This document shows positions 7,853 through 16,561 of a DNA stretch of 64,000 bases, one piece after another (position 1 is the first letter of the stretch; every line of letters begins with the position of its first letter). The position numbers and the translations under genes are program-made. A model generated the notes under the pieces. That model was given only the letters and a program-made list of their open reading frames with translations. It made no database searches and was not told where the DNA came from. Origin of the DNA: JBBRHQ01 sp963815645 (GTDB taxonomy: Bacteria > Actinomycetota > Thermoleophilia > Solirubrobacterales > 70-9); assembly GCA_963815645.1 (NCBI GenBank), contig CAWFHL010000001.1, forward strand, positions 248,001 through 312,000, given 5' to 3'.

Positions 7853-8803
7853 ATGCGGGTCCTCGTCGTCACCAACTTCGTGCCCGACCCGAGCGCCCCG
7901 CAGCGAGGCCGCTGGGTCACCGACCAGGTCGAGGAGGTGCGAGGGCAAGGAGTCGAGGTCGAGCTGTTCAGCTTCCCGATGGGCCGGCGCGAGTACGCGC
8001 CGGCGACCCGGCGCCTGCGCGGCCTGCTCCGCCGCCAGAGCTTCGACCTCGTCCACGCCCACTACGGCCTCGCCGGCTGGTGCGCGAAGCTCGCCGGGGC
8101 GCGGCCGCTGCTCGTCACCTTCCACGGCACCGACGTGCGCCACCCGGTTGTCGGGGCGGATTCCCGCCGGCTGGCCCAGCGCGTAGATCTCGTCGCGGGC
8201 GTCTCGCGCGCCCTGTTCGCGCCGGAGGGTGGGCGTCCCGGGCTGCCGCACGTCCCGGGCGCAAGCGCCGTTCTCCCCTGCGGCCTCGACCTGTCGCGCT
8301 TCGTAGCCGGTTCCCCGCTCCGAGGCGCGGCACGAGCTCGGCCTCGACCCCGAGGGCCGGTACCTGCTCTTCCCCGCCAATCCGACCCGGCCGGAGAAGC
8401 GCCAAGATCGCGCCGCCGAGCTGGCGGCCGCCGTCGGCGCCACCCTGCTCGTCGGCGGCGACATCGACCCGGAGCGGATGCCGCTCTGGCTGAATGCCGC
8501 CAATGCGGTCCTGATCACCTCCGACAACGAGGGCTTCGGCCTCGCCTGCCTGGAGGGGCTGGCCTGCGACGTGCCGGTGCTTTCGACCAGGGTTGGGGTC
8601 GCCCCCACGCTCTCGCCGGGATCGGCGGCTGCCTCTGCGCCGACTACGACAAGCGGCTCTGGAAGGAGGCCGCGGCGCCTCATCTCGCCGCCTCTGACCC
8701 CCGGGTCGACGGCGCTGGCCGGGCCCGGAAGTTCTCTGCCGCGCGGATGGCCGAGAGGGTGGTGATCGCCTACGAGGAGATCCTCGGTAATGATGCTCTC
8801 TGA
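7853..8803 (+). CDS. GT4-family glycosyltransferase, two compensating frameshifts
   Basis: A GT-B fold glycosyltransferase. The N-terminal half reads VLVVTNFVPDPSAPQRGRWV, DLVHAHYGLAGW, LVTFHGTDVRHP (acceptor domain). The C-terminal half carries the nucleotide-sugar-binding LLFPANPTRPEKR and the GT4 signature ITSDNEGFGLACLEGLACDVPVLST. The reading frame shifts by one near 8305-8308 and returns near 8605-8610, inside a run of five C, after which CADYDKRLW to the stop is in the original frame. With both corrected the product is about 316 residues and intact-looking, so homopolymer error is more likely than a dead gene. The likely role is envelope polysaccharide or glycolipid synthesis. Confidence 0.75.
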   Translation: MRVLVVTNFVPDPSAPQRGRWVTDQVEEVRGQGVEVELFSFPMGRREYAPATRRLRGLLRRQSFDLVHAHYGLAGWCAKLAGARPLLVTFHGTDVRHPVVGADSRRLAQRVDLVAGVSRALFAPEGGRPGLPHVPGASAVLPCGLDLSRFVAGSPLRGAARARPRPRGPVPALPRQSDPAGEAPRSRRRAGGRRRRHPARRRRHRPGADAALAECRQCGPDHLRQRGLRPRLPGGAGLRRAGAFDQGWGRPHALAGIGGCLCADYDKRLWKEAAAPHLAASDPRVDGAGRARKFSAARMAERVVIAYEEILGNDAL

Positions 8804-8814
8804 GGAGTTGAGAA

Positions 8815-10114
8815 ATGGCTAGGAAGGGATCCCTGAAGCGCAAGCTGCGGACGCTCTCCGAGCGCCAGGCGCAGGAGCGCCGCGACCTCGGCGTCGCGGT
8901 GCTGGGGATGTACCGGGCCGACGAGCTCGACCAGGCGGCGATCGAGGCGGGCGCCGAGAAGCTGAAGCAGACGGCGGCCGAGATCACCGAGACGCGAGGA
9001 GGCTCTCGGCCCGCGGACAGAGTCCGCCGATCAGGCGGGGGCGCCCGGCGACGAGAAGTCCGAGGACGAGGAGCGGGTCGAGGCGGACGGGGACTCGCCC
9101 TCCACCGCCGCCGCCCGAGCCGCAGACCGAGGTCGCCCCCACTCCTCCGCCACCGCCGCCGTCGCGGCGTCCGAGCCCGAGGCGCCGGAGGCCGCGGCGG
9201 AGGCGGCGGAGCCGGAACCGGAGCCGGCTCCGGCTGCGGAGGCCGAGTCGCCCGAGCCAACCGCCCCGCCCCCGGCAGACCGGCGGAGGCCGACGAGCGC
9301 TCTGCGGCGGCGATGATCGCCCTCGAGCACGACCTCGAGCGGGCGCAGGAGCGCGCCGGCCAGGCCCTCGAGGCGCTCAGGGACCAGCTCGAGCAGGCGC
9401 AGGCCCGCGCCGAGGATGCCGAGGAGCGATCGAGGCTCCAGCAGGCGGAGAACCGCACCGCGGCGGCCGAGTGGCTGCGGGGCCAGGCAGAGGCGATGCG
9501 CCGCGAGGCCGAGCGCCAGGTCCGCGAGGAGCTGGCCGCCTCCACGGCTCCCGCCTCCCGCCCGGCCGAGCCCGCGCGACCGCCCGTCGAAATCGAGCGC
9601 CGCGGCGGAGACGGCCCTGGCCGAGATGACCGAGCGCTCCAACGAGGCGAATGCCCGCGCCCAGGAGGCCGAGCGCAGGCTCGCCGAGGCGACCGCGGAG
9701 GCCGAGGAGCGCGGCCGCCGCGAGACGGAGCGGCGGCTCTCGAAGGAGCTGCGGGCCCGGGAGGAGGAGCTCCAGCAGGAGCGCGCAGGCCAAGGCCCGG
9801 GCCCTGGAGGCGGCGGAGAAGCGGCTCTCCGAGATCGAGGCCCATGTCGCCGAGGCCGAGCGCCGCGCGGCCGCGGCGGAGAGCGCCGAGGGCAGCGCCC
9901 CCGCGGCGTCCGCCGGCTCAGGGCGGGCGCACCAGCCTCAACCTGGCGACCTTCGATCAGCTGCGCGAGCTGGGCCTCTCGCCCACCCAGGCGAATCGGG
10001 TGATCGCCTACCGGGAGCGGCTCGGCGGCTACAAGGCGGTCGACGACCTCCGGCAGGTGCCCGGGATGCCGGACGCCCTGGTCGCCGACCTGCGCGAGAG
10101 ACTGGAGACTCTAG
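8815..10114 (+). CDS. Coiled-coil protein with C-terminal helix-hairpin-helix domain, multiply frameshifted
   Basis: The N-terminus (ARKGSLKRKLRTLSERQAQERRDLGVAVLGMYR) is basic. Then comes an acidic, alanine/proline-rich low-complexity linker (about 9000-9290), long heptad-like coiled coils (ALEHDLERAQERAGQALEAL; EMTERSNEANARAQEAERRL) and a final ComEA-like HhH domain (NLATFDQLRELGLSPTQANRVIAYRERLGGYKAVDDLRQVPGM). These segments fall in all three forward frames, so at least four frameshifts separate them. HhH domains bind DNA non-specifically; the coiled coil suggests a structural or scaffold role. Because every piece is well formed, sequencing error is favoured. The end is placed at the TAG touching the next gene's GTG, which is uncertain. 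Confidence 0.5.
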
Positions 10115-10454
10115 GTGGGCCTGTTCAGCCGCGACAAGGAGAAGCAGACGCTCGCGCGAGCGCAGCGAGCTCCGCAGTCACCTCCGCGAGCTCGGCGAGC
10201 TGCGCGAGGAGAAGCTGCGCGAGCTGGGCGAGGTGGCGGCCGGGATGCAGGCCGCCGGGAAGATCGACCGCGCCGGGCTCTGGGAGAAGGCGGCCGAGGC
10301 GGCTTCGGTCGAGGACGAGGCCGAGCTGGTGCACCGCGGCCTGAAGGAGAAGCTGACGATCGGCCAGCTCGAGCAGCTGGCCCGCGGCGAGTCCGCCGCC
10401 CCGGAGGAAGCGGCGGCCGAGCAGAAATCAGACGAGGCTCCAGCGGCCTCCTAG
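10115..10454 (+). CDS. Short helical protein of unknown function, one frameshift
   Basis: GTG at 10115 directly follows a TAG and opens GLFSRDKEKQTLA. After a one-base shift near 10155 the frame continues RERSELRSHLRELGELREEKLRELG, AGMQAAGKIDRAGLWEKAAEA, VHRGLKEKLTIGQLEQLARG and ends with an acidic tail. It is about 112 residues, all predicted helix, with no transmembrane segment. Similar small helical proteins accompany HhH/coiled-coil genes in related genomes only as far as I can guess; no family is recognised. It overlaps the 3' end of the convergent deacetylase gene by 27 bases. Confidence 0.5.
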
Positions 10455-11432
10455 GGCGCGGCGCTGATCGGCTGCCGCCTCGGCGGGGGCACGGCGCGGG
10501 GCGAGCGAGGGGTCGGTGAAGCCGCGCAGGGTGGCGCTGACCGAGGCCGCCAGCGCCTCCGGCGCGTATCCGCCCTCCAGGCAGACGAGGACCCCGACCC
10601 CCAGCTCAGCTGCGAGGTCGCGGACCGTCGCCGACATCTCCGCGTAGGCGGACTCGTCGAGCATGCACTCGGCCAGCGGATCGTCGCGATGAGCGTCGTA
10701 GCCGGCCGAGACGGCGAGCAGGTCCGGGCGGTAGTCGCGGGCGATCGGCGCCAGCACGGTCTGCACGATCGCCAGGAACTCGTCCGGCCCGGCCCCGGGC
10801 GGCACCGGGCAGTTGACCGTGTAGCCCTCGCCGGTGCCGTCGCCGGTCTCGCCCGGGTCGCCGGTCCCGGGATAGAGGGGGCTCTGGTGGATGCTCGCGA
10901 ACAGCACCCGATCGGAGTCGTAGAAGACCTCCTGGGTCCCGTTGCCGTGATGGACGTCCCAGTCGATCACCATCACCCGCTCCGCGCCGCATTCGGCCAG
11001 GGCGTGCGCGGCGGCGATCGCGACGTTGTTGAAGAGGCAGAAGCCCATCGCCCTGTGGCGCTCTGCGTGGTGCCCGGGGGCCGGGTCCCGCAGAAGGCGA
11101 AGCGCTTCTCGCTCCGGCGAGCAGCGCTCGGCGGCGTCGGCGGCCGCGCCGGCGGCGCGCAGCGCCGCCTCGTAGGAGGCGGGGCTGGCGATCGTGTCGA
11201 GGTCGATGTTGCCGCCGCCACGATCCGAGAGGGCCCTGATCGCCTCGACGTGGGAGCTCGGATGGACCCGCTCGACCTGCGCGAGGCTCGCCGCCGGCGC
11301 CTCGACGAGCTCGAGCCCGTGCCAGTCCTCCGCCTCCAGCAGGGCCTCGATCGCCCTTATCCGTCCGGCGTTCTCGGGGTGGGCGCCGGTGTCGTGCTCG
11401 AGCGAGAGAGGGTGGCGGTAATAGAGAGGCAC
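10428..11432 (-). CDS. Histone-deacetylase-family (AcuC-like) amidohydrolase
   Basis: A zinc-dependent deacetylase of the arginase/HDAC fold, 334 residues. Active-site landmarks are the catalytic His pair PGHH (121-122), AMGFCLFNNVAIAA, the zinc ligands in DWDVHHGNGTQ (Asp159, His161), and the second zinc Asp in SAGYDAHRDDP. The C-terminal VCLEGGYAPEALAASV is also typical. Bacterial members deacetylate acetyl-CoA synthetase (AcuC) or polyamines; the substrate here is open. GTG at 11432 is chosen over upstream in-frame starts because it gives the canonical PLYYRHP N-terminus and follows a TACGGT hexamer by eight bases. Divergent from nadB. Confidence 0.88.
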   Translation of the reverse strand: MPLYYRHPLSLEHDTGAHPENAGRIRAIEALLEAEDWHGLELVEAPAASLAQVERVHPSSHVEAIRALSDRGGGNIDLDTIASPASYEAALRAAGAAADAAERCSPEREALRLLRDPAPGHHAERHRAMGFCLFNNVAIAAAHALAECGAERVMVIDWDVHHGNGTQEVFYDSDRVLFASIHQSPLYPGTGDPGETGDGTGEGYTVNCPVPPGAGPDEFLAIVQTVLAPIARDYRPDLLAVSAGYDAHRDDPLAECMLDESAYAEMSATVRDLAAELGVGVLVCLEGGYAPEALAASVSATLRGFTDPSLAPRRAPAEAAADQRRALGGRWSLV

Positions 11433-11439
11433 CGCCAGA

Positions 11440-11446
11440 TACCGTA
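11440..11446. promoter_or_regulatory. Overlapping divergent -10 elements
   Basis: The heptamer TACCGTA reads as TACCGT on the plus strand, 11 bases before the nadB TTG, and as TACGGT on the minus strand, 8 bases before the deacetylase GTG. With only 24 bases between the two starts, both genes appear to be transcribed leaderless from the same site in opposite directions. Confidence 0.4.
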
Positions 11447-11456
11447 ACCGCCTTAC

Positions 11457-12915
11457 TTGGCCGCGGCCCCGGACGACATCGCCCGCTTCGACGTCGCCGT
11501 GGTCGGTGGCGGCGCCGCCGGGCTCTGGACCGCCCTCTGCGCCGCCGAGGCCGGCGGGTCGGTCAGCCTGGTTTCGCGAAAGCCGCTCGCCGAGAGCGCC
11601 AGCTTCTGGGCCCAGGGAGGCCTGGCCGCGGTGCTCGAGTCCGGCGACAGCGCCGAGCAGCACGCAGCCGACACGATCGCCGCCGGCCGCGGTCTCTGCC
11701 GCCCCTCGGCGGTCGAGGTGCTGGTCGCCGAGGCGCCGGGCCTGGTCGCCGAGCTGCGCTCGCGCGGGGTCCGCTTCGACCTCGACCCGGGCGGTCGAGC
11801 CGGCGCTCGGCCTCGAGGGCGGTCACACCCACCGCCGCATCGTCCACGCCGGGGGCAGCGAGACCGGTCGCGAGCTGACCGCGAGGCTGGCGGGCATGGT
11901 CGCCGCCGAGCCGAGGATCGAGGTTCGCGAGGAGACCTCTGCGCTGGCCCTTTGGAGCGACGGCCGGCGCTGCTCGGGAGTGCTCACCGATGCCGGAGAG
12001 ATCGCCGCCGGAGCGACGGTGATGGCCACCGGCGGCGCCGCGGCGCTGTGGAGCCGCACCACCAACCCCTGGGGTGCGATCGGGGCCGGGCCGGTCCTGG
12101 CAGGCGCCGCCGGAGCCGATCTCGCCGACCTCGAGTTCTGCCAGTTCCATCCCACCGCGCTGGCGATGCCGGGCACACCCTTCGACGGCCGCCTGATCAC
12201 CGAGGCGGTGCGCGGCGAGGGCGCGACCCTGCTGGACGCATCGGGGCAGCGCTTCACGGCCGAGCTCGAGCCGCGCGACGCAGTCACGGCGGACATCCTC
12301 GAGCGGATGCGGGCCGAGGGATCCGAGCACGTGTACCTCGACCTGCGCGGGGTCGATCCCGGCCGCTTCCCGAACGTCTTCGCCTTGCTCCTCGAGGCCG
12401 GCCTGGACCCGGAGCGCGAGCCCGTCCCGGTCGCCCCCGCGGCCCACTACGTGATGGGCGGCATCGCCGTCGATCTCGACGGGCGCTCCTCGGTCGCCGG
12501 CCTCTACGCGGTGGGCGAGTGCAGCTGCACCGGCCTGCACGGCGCCAACCGGCTGGCGTCGAACTCGCTCAGCGAGTGCTTCGTGTTCGGCAGGCGGGCG
12601 GCCCTCGCCGCCCTCCGCGAGCCCGCCCAGCCCGATCCGGGGGAAGCTCCGCGATGGCGCTTCGATCCCCCGACCGAGCAGACCCGCGAGTCCGTCTGGC
12701 GGTTGGCCGGCCCGCTGCGCCGCACCGAGGAGCTGACCGAGCTGCTCGCGGACCCCTACCCGCTGGCCGCCGCTATCGCCGGCTGCGCCCTGGAGCGGCG
12801 CGAGTCGAGGGGCGGCCATCGCCGCGTCGACTTCCCCGATACCGATCCCGGGCTCGACGGCACCCACTTCGTGCTCGGTGCGGACGGCGAGCTCCGAGCC
12901 GAGACCTGGCTCTGA
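11457..12915 (+). CDS. nadB: L-aspartate oxidase, one frameshift
   Basis: FAD enzyme that oxidises L-aspartate to iminoaspartate, the first step of de novo NAD synthesis. The dinucleotide-binding VAVVGGGAAGLWTALCAAEAG and FWAQGGLAAVL open the protein. After a one-base shift near 11795 the succinate-dehydrogenase-type features follow: GGHTHRRIVHAGG, FHPTALAMPG, LITEAVRGEGA, PAAHYVMGGIAVDLDG and CTGLHGANRLASNSLSECFVFG. About 485 residues in total. The helical C-terminal domain is short. nadA and nadC are not adjacent. TTG start at 11457, 24 bases from the divergent deacetylase. The frameshift is at a G/C run and is probably an error. Confidence 0.88.
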
Positions 12916-12950
12916 GCTCGACGCTTGCCCGAACCGCTTGCCGCGGGTGG

Positions 12951-13019
12951 CACGGGATGGGAGGACCCATTCCCGAGCACCCGCCGTGGAGCGCAGGGAA
13001 TGGTGGGTCCCATCCCGTG
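12951..13019. repeat. Long imperfect inverted repeat (24-base arms)
   Basis: The left arm is 12951-12974 and begins CACGGGATGGGA. The right arm is 12996-13019 and ends TCCCATCCCGTG. The two pair over almost their whole length apart from a small internal mismatch region. The loop is 21 bases. It sits alone between the nadB stop and the hyuA start. It could be a bidirectional terminator or a dispersed palindromic repeat unit; only one copy is seen in this window. Confidence 0.7.
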
Positions 13020-13046
13020 ACAGGACCCGCGAGGTAGCGGTCCGGG

Positions 13047-13052
13047 TAGCGT
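13047..13052 (+). promoter_or_regulatory. Putative -10 element, leaderless start
   Basis: TAGCGT seven bases before the GTG of hyuA at 13060, with no Shine-Dalgarno in between. Confidence 0.42.
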
Positions 13053-13059
13053 CCCGAGC

Positions 13060-15039
13060 GTGCTCCTCGGAGTCGACGTAGGCGGGACGTTCACCGACGC
13101 GGTGCTGATCGACGGGGAGCGCATCCACACCGCCAAGGTGCCCAGCACGCCGGCGGACCAGTCGGTCGGGGTGATGGAGTCGGTGACCGAGGTCCTGGCG
13201 CGCGCCGGGGCCGAGCCCGGGGCGGTCGAGACCTTCTCCCACGGGATGACGGTCGGCACCAACGCGTTGCTCGAGGAGCGCGGCGCCCGCACCGCCCTGG
13301 TGGCAAGCGCCGGGTTCGGCGACCTGCTCGAGATCGGCCGCCAGGACCGCCCCGAGCTCTACCGGCTGTGCGCGCCGAAGCCGAGACCGCTGGTCGAGGC
13401 CGGGATGCGCTTCGAGGCGCCGGGGCGGATCGGGCCGGCCGGCGAGTTGCAGCCCTTGGGCGAAGATCAGCTCGAGCGGGTCGTCGCGGAGGTCGCCGGG
13501 GTGGAGCCCGAGTCGGTGGCGGTCTGCCTGCTCTTCTCCTATCTCGACCCGAGCCACGAGCAACGCCTCGCCGCCGCCCTGCGGGACGCGATCCCCGGAG
13601 TGCACGTCTCCACCTCGAGCGGGGTGCTGCCCCGGTTCCGCGAGTTCGAGCGCTGCTCGACCACGGTGATCGACGCCTACCTCTCCCCGCTTCTCGACCG
13701 CTATCTGACGGCGCTGGCCGGCGCCGCCACCGAGGCCGGGTTGCCGGAGCCGCTGGTGATGCAGTCCTCCGGCGGGGTCGCCCCCGCCGGGGAGGCGGCT
13801 CGCGCCGGCGCCTGGAGCGTCCTTTCGGGCCCCGCCGGCGGCGCCGTCGGGGCCGGCCTGCTGGCGAGGATCTCGGGTGATTCCAACGCGCTCGGCTTCG
13901 ACATGGGCGGCACCTCCTGCGACGTCTGCGTGATCGACGAGGGCCAGGTGCGCCGCACCGATGCCCGCCTCCTCGCCGGCAGGGTGATCCAGCTGCCCAT
14001 GGTCGACGTCCACACGGTCGGCGCCGGCGGCGGTTCGATCGGCTGGAGCGACCCCGGCGGCGCCCTACGGGTCGGTCCCCGCTCGGCCGGCGCCGATCCC
14101 GGGCCTGCCTGCTACGGGAGGGGCGGCGATCAGCCGACGGTGACCGACGCCAACCTCGCCCTCGGCTATCTGGCCGCGGACTCGCGGCTGGCCGGCGACG
14201 TCGCCCTCAACGCCGGCGCGGCGGAGGCGGCTGTCTCCCGGCTCGGCGGCACCCTCGGTCTCTCCGGGCTCGAGTGCGCTGAGGGGATCGTCCGGGTCGC
14301 CAACCAGGAGATGATCCGGGCCCTGCGCGTGATGACCGTCGAGCGCGGGGTCGATCCGCGCGGCTACGCGCTGCTGCCCTTCGGTGGAGCCGGGCCGATG
14401 CACGCCGCGGCAATCGCCGATGAGCTCGAGATCGACCGGGTTCTATGTCCGCGCGCTGGGGGGGTGCTCTCAGCGCTCGGGCTCTGCGCGTCGGAGCGGC
14501 GCAGGGACACGGCGCGGACGGTGATGCTCAGCGGCGAGGAGCTCACCTCCGAACGGGTCGCGGCCGAGACCGGCGAGCTGATCTCCTCGCAGCGCGCGGG
14601 GCGCGAGGGCGCGGAGCCCCGGGTCGCCTACGAGCTGCGCTACCGCGGCCAGGCGTTCGAGCTATCGGTGCCGGGGCCGCCCCGCCCCGACCCGGCGGAG
14701 CTGCGCGAGCACTTCGAGGCCGCCCATGAGCAGCGATACGGCTACCGCGAACCTCGGGCGGCCGTCGAGCTGGTCGACATCAGCCTTGCGATGGTCGAAC
14801 CGGGTCCCGGGCCGAGGCCGGTGGCGGCGGACCCGGAGGCAGGGCTCCGGCGACGCGCCCGGCGTGTGCGCTTCGGCGGCGAGTGGGTGGAGGCCCGGGT
14901 GCTTCGCGGCGAGCCTCCCGCCGGGACCGCGGCCGATGGCCCGGCGATCTTCGAGCTTCCCGAGACGACCTTCGTCCTTCCCGTGGGCTGGAGCGCCCGG
15001 GTCGATCGCGCCGGGACGATCGCCGCCTCCCGCCGATGA
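13060..15039 (+). CDS. hyuA: Hydantoinase/5-oxoprolinase subunit A (HyuA family)
   Basis: ATP-dependent amidohydrolase subunit that opens hydantoin-type or 5-oxoproline rings together with HyuB. The 659-residue protein shows the actin-like ATPase core: LLGVDVGGTFTDAVLIDG at the N-terminus, FSHGMTVGTNALLEERGA, VLPRFREFERCSTTVIDAYLSP, MQSSGGVAP, VLSGPAGGAVGAGLL, FDMGGTSCDVCVI and HTVGAGGGSIGW, all typical. Its stop overlaps the hyuB ATG as ATGA, so the two form an operon. The substrate cannot be decided: 5-oxoproline, N-methylhydantoin and acetone-type carboxylases share this architecture. Confidence 0.9.
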   Translation: MLLGVDVGGTFTDAVLIDGERIHTAKVPSTPADQSVGVMESVTEVLARAGAEPGAVETFSHGMTVGTNALLEERGARTALVASAGFGDLLEIGRQDRPELYRLCAPKPRPLVEAGMRFEAPGRIGPAGELQPLGEDQLERVVAEVAGVEPESVAVCLLFSYLDPSHEQRLAAALRDAIPGVHVSTSSGVLPRFREFERCSTTVIDAYLSPLLDRYLTALAGAATEAGLPEPLVMQSSGGVAPAGEAARAGAWSVLSGPAGGAVGAGLLARISGDSNALGFDMGGTSCDVCVIDEGQVRRTDARLLAGRVIQLPMVDVHTVGAGGGSIGWSDPGGALRVGPRSAGADPGPACYGRGGDQPTVTDANLALGYLAADSRLAGDVALNAGAAEAAVSRLGGTLGLSGLECAEGIVRVANQEMIRALRVMTVERGVDPRGYALLPFGGAGPMHAAAIADELEIDRVLCPRAGGVLSALGLCASERRRDTARTVMLSGEELTSERVAAETGELISSQRAGREGAEPRVAYELRYRGQAFELSVPGPPRPDPAELREHFEAAHEQRYGYREPRAAVELVDISLAMVEPGPGPRPVAADPEAGLRRRARRVRFGGEWVEARVLRGEPPAGTAADGPAIFELPETTFVLPVGWSARVDRAGTIAASRR

Positions 15040-16556
15040 GCCTCGACCCGATCACCCTGCAGGTGCTGATCGGCTCGCTGCACGCCGCCTGCGAGGAGAT
15101 GGGAGCGGTGCTGATCCGGGCCTCGCACTCGGCCAACATCAAGGAGCGCCGCGACTGCTCGACGGCGCTCTTCGATGCCGCCGGAGAGATGGTCATGCAG
15201 GCGGAGCACATCCCGGTCCACCTCGGCTCGATGCCCGAGGCGGTGGCGGCGGTGATCGGCTTCGAGCAGACGCCGGGCGCCTCCTGGGTCCTCAACGACC
15301 CCTACCGCGGCGGAACGCACCTTCCCGACATCACCCTGATCGCCCCGGTCTTCGCCGGAACGCGGCCGATCGGCTTCGCCGCTGCCCGGGCCCATCACGC
15401 CGACGTCGGTGGCCCCACCCCGGGCGGCATGCCGGCCGCCTCAACCGAGCTCTCCGAGGAAGGGGTGGTGATCCCTCCCACCGCCGCCGACGCGGAAACC
15501 CTCAGCGAGCTCGCTTCGCAGATGCGGGAGCCCGGTCAGCGGCTCGCCGACCTGCGGGCTCAGGCTGCGGCCAACCGGGTCGGGGCGACGCGGCTGGCCG
15601 AGCTGGCCGAGAAGCTCGGAGTGGAGACGCTCGAGCGCGGGATGGCCGAGATCCTCGCCTACTCCGAGCGCCGCACCCGCGCCGCCCTGGCCGAGCTTCC
15701 GGACGGCGCCTACGAGTCGGAGGACGTGCTCGAGGACGACGCCGGCGGAGAGGCCAGGGACCTGCTGCTGCGGTTGAGGGCGACGGTCAGCGGCCAGCGT
15801 CTGCGGCTCGACTTCTCGGGCACCGACCCCCAGACGGCCGGGAACCTCAACTGCCCGCTCTCGGTGACCAGATCGGCTGCCCTGTTCGCGGTGCGGGTCC
15901 TCACCGATCCCGACGCGCCCCCCTCGGCCGGCGCCTACCGGCCGGTGGAGATCGCCGCGCCGGAAGCCTGCCTGCTGAACGCGCGCCCACCCGCCGCGGT
16001 CGCCGCCGGCAACGTCGAGACCTCAAGCCGGGTCGCCGACCTGGTGCTGGCGGCACTCGGGGAGGCGCGCGGCGGGCCCGCGCAGGGCCAGGGGACGATG
16101 AACAACCTCACCCTCTCGGGGAACCGGTTCACCTACTACGAGACGGTCGGCGGCGGGCAGGGCGGCTGCCCGGAGGCAGAGGGGCCGAATGCAATCCACG
16201 TGGCGATGTCGAACACGCTCAACACCCCGATCGAGGCGCTCGAGTCCGAGTTCCCTCTGCGGGTCCGTGAGCTCAGCCTGCGCCGCGGCAGCGGCGGAAG
16301 CGGCGAGCACCCCGGCGGGGAGGGGATCGTCCGCGAGATCGAGGCCCTCGAGCCGATGCGCTACACGCTGATCACCGAACGTCGCCGCCACCCGCCCCGG
16401 GGGCGCTGCGGCGGCGACGACGGCAGCCCCGGGCGTAACCTGCTGAACGGGCGCGAGCTGCCCTCCAAGTGCGAGGGCCGGCTCGAACCCGGTGACAGGT
16501 TGCGAATCGAGACGCCGGGCGGCGGAGGGTACGGTAGAAAAGAGGTCGGCGACTGA
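15036..16556 (+). CDS. hyuB: Hydantoinase/5-oxoprolinase subunit B (HyuB family)
   Basis: Partner of HyuA, 506 residues. Family blocks are DPITLQVLIGSLHAACEEMG, IRASHSANIKERRDCSTALFD, HIPVHLGSMPEAV, NDPYRGGTHLPDITLIAPVF, AARAHHADVGGPTPGGMPA, LDFSGTDPQTAGNLNCPL, YYETVGGGQGG and a C-terminal IETPGGGGYG. The ATG at 15036 inside ATGA overlaps the end of hyuA; longer in-frame extensions upstream would read through hyuA and are rejected. A short HyuB (about 500-580 residues) plus separate HyuA is the usual bacterial split form. Confidence 0.9.
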   Translation: MSLDPITLQVLIGSLHAACEEMGAVLIRASHSANIKERRDCSTALFDAAGEMVMQAEHIPVHLGSMPEAVAAVIGFEQTPGASWVLNDPYRGGTHLPDITLIAPVFAGTRPIGFAAARAHHADVGGPTPGGMPAASTELSEEGVVIPPTAADAETLSELASQMREPGQRLADLRAQAAANRVGATRLAELAEKLGVETLERGMAEILAYSERRTRAALAELPDGAYESEDVLEDDAGGEARDLLLRLRATVSGQRLRLDFSGTDPQTAGNLNCPLSVTRSAALFAVRVLTDPDAPPSAGAYRPVEIAAPEACLLNARPPAAVAAGNVETSSRVADLVLAALGEARGGPAQGQGTMNNLTLSGNRFTYYETVGGGQGGCPEAEGPNAIHVAMSNTLNTPIEALESEFPLRVRELSLRRGSGGSGEHPGGEGIVREIEALEPMRYTLITERRRHPPRGRCGGDDGSPGRNLLNGRELPSKCEGRLEPGDRLRIETPGGGGYGRKEVGD

Positions 16557-16561
16557 CCTTC

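Noticed and set aside
11563..14013. 816-residue open frame on the minus strand opposite nadB and hyuA
   Set aside because: It is the antisense shadow of two conserved genes, caused by high GC at third positions; its translation has no domain and is Gly/Arg/Ala-rich throughout. The same applies to long frames at 2250-3728(+), 4467-5462(+), 8115-9845(-), 50014-51417(+) and 62043-63323(+).
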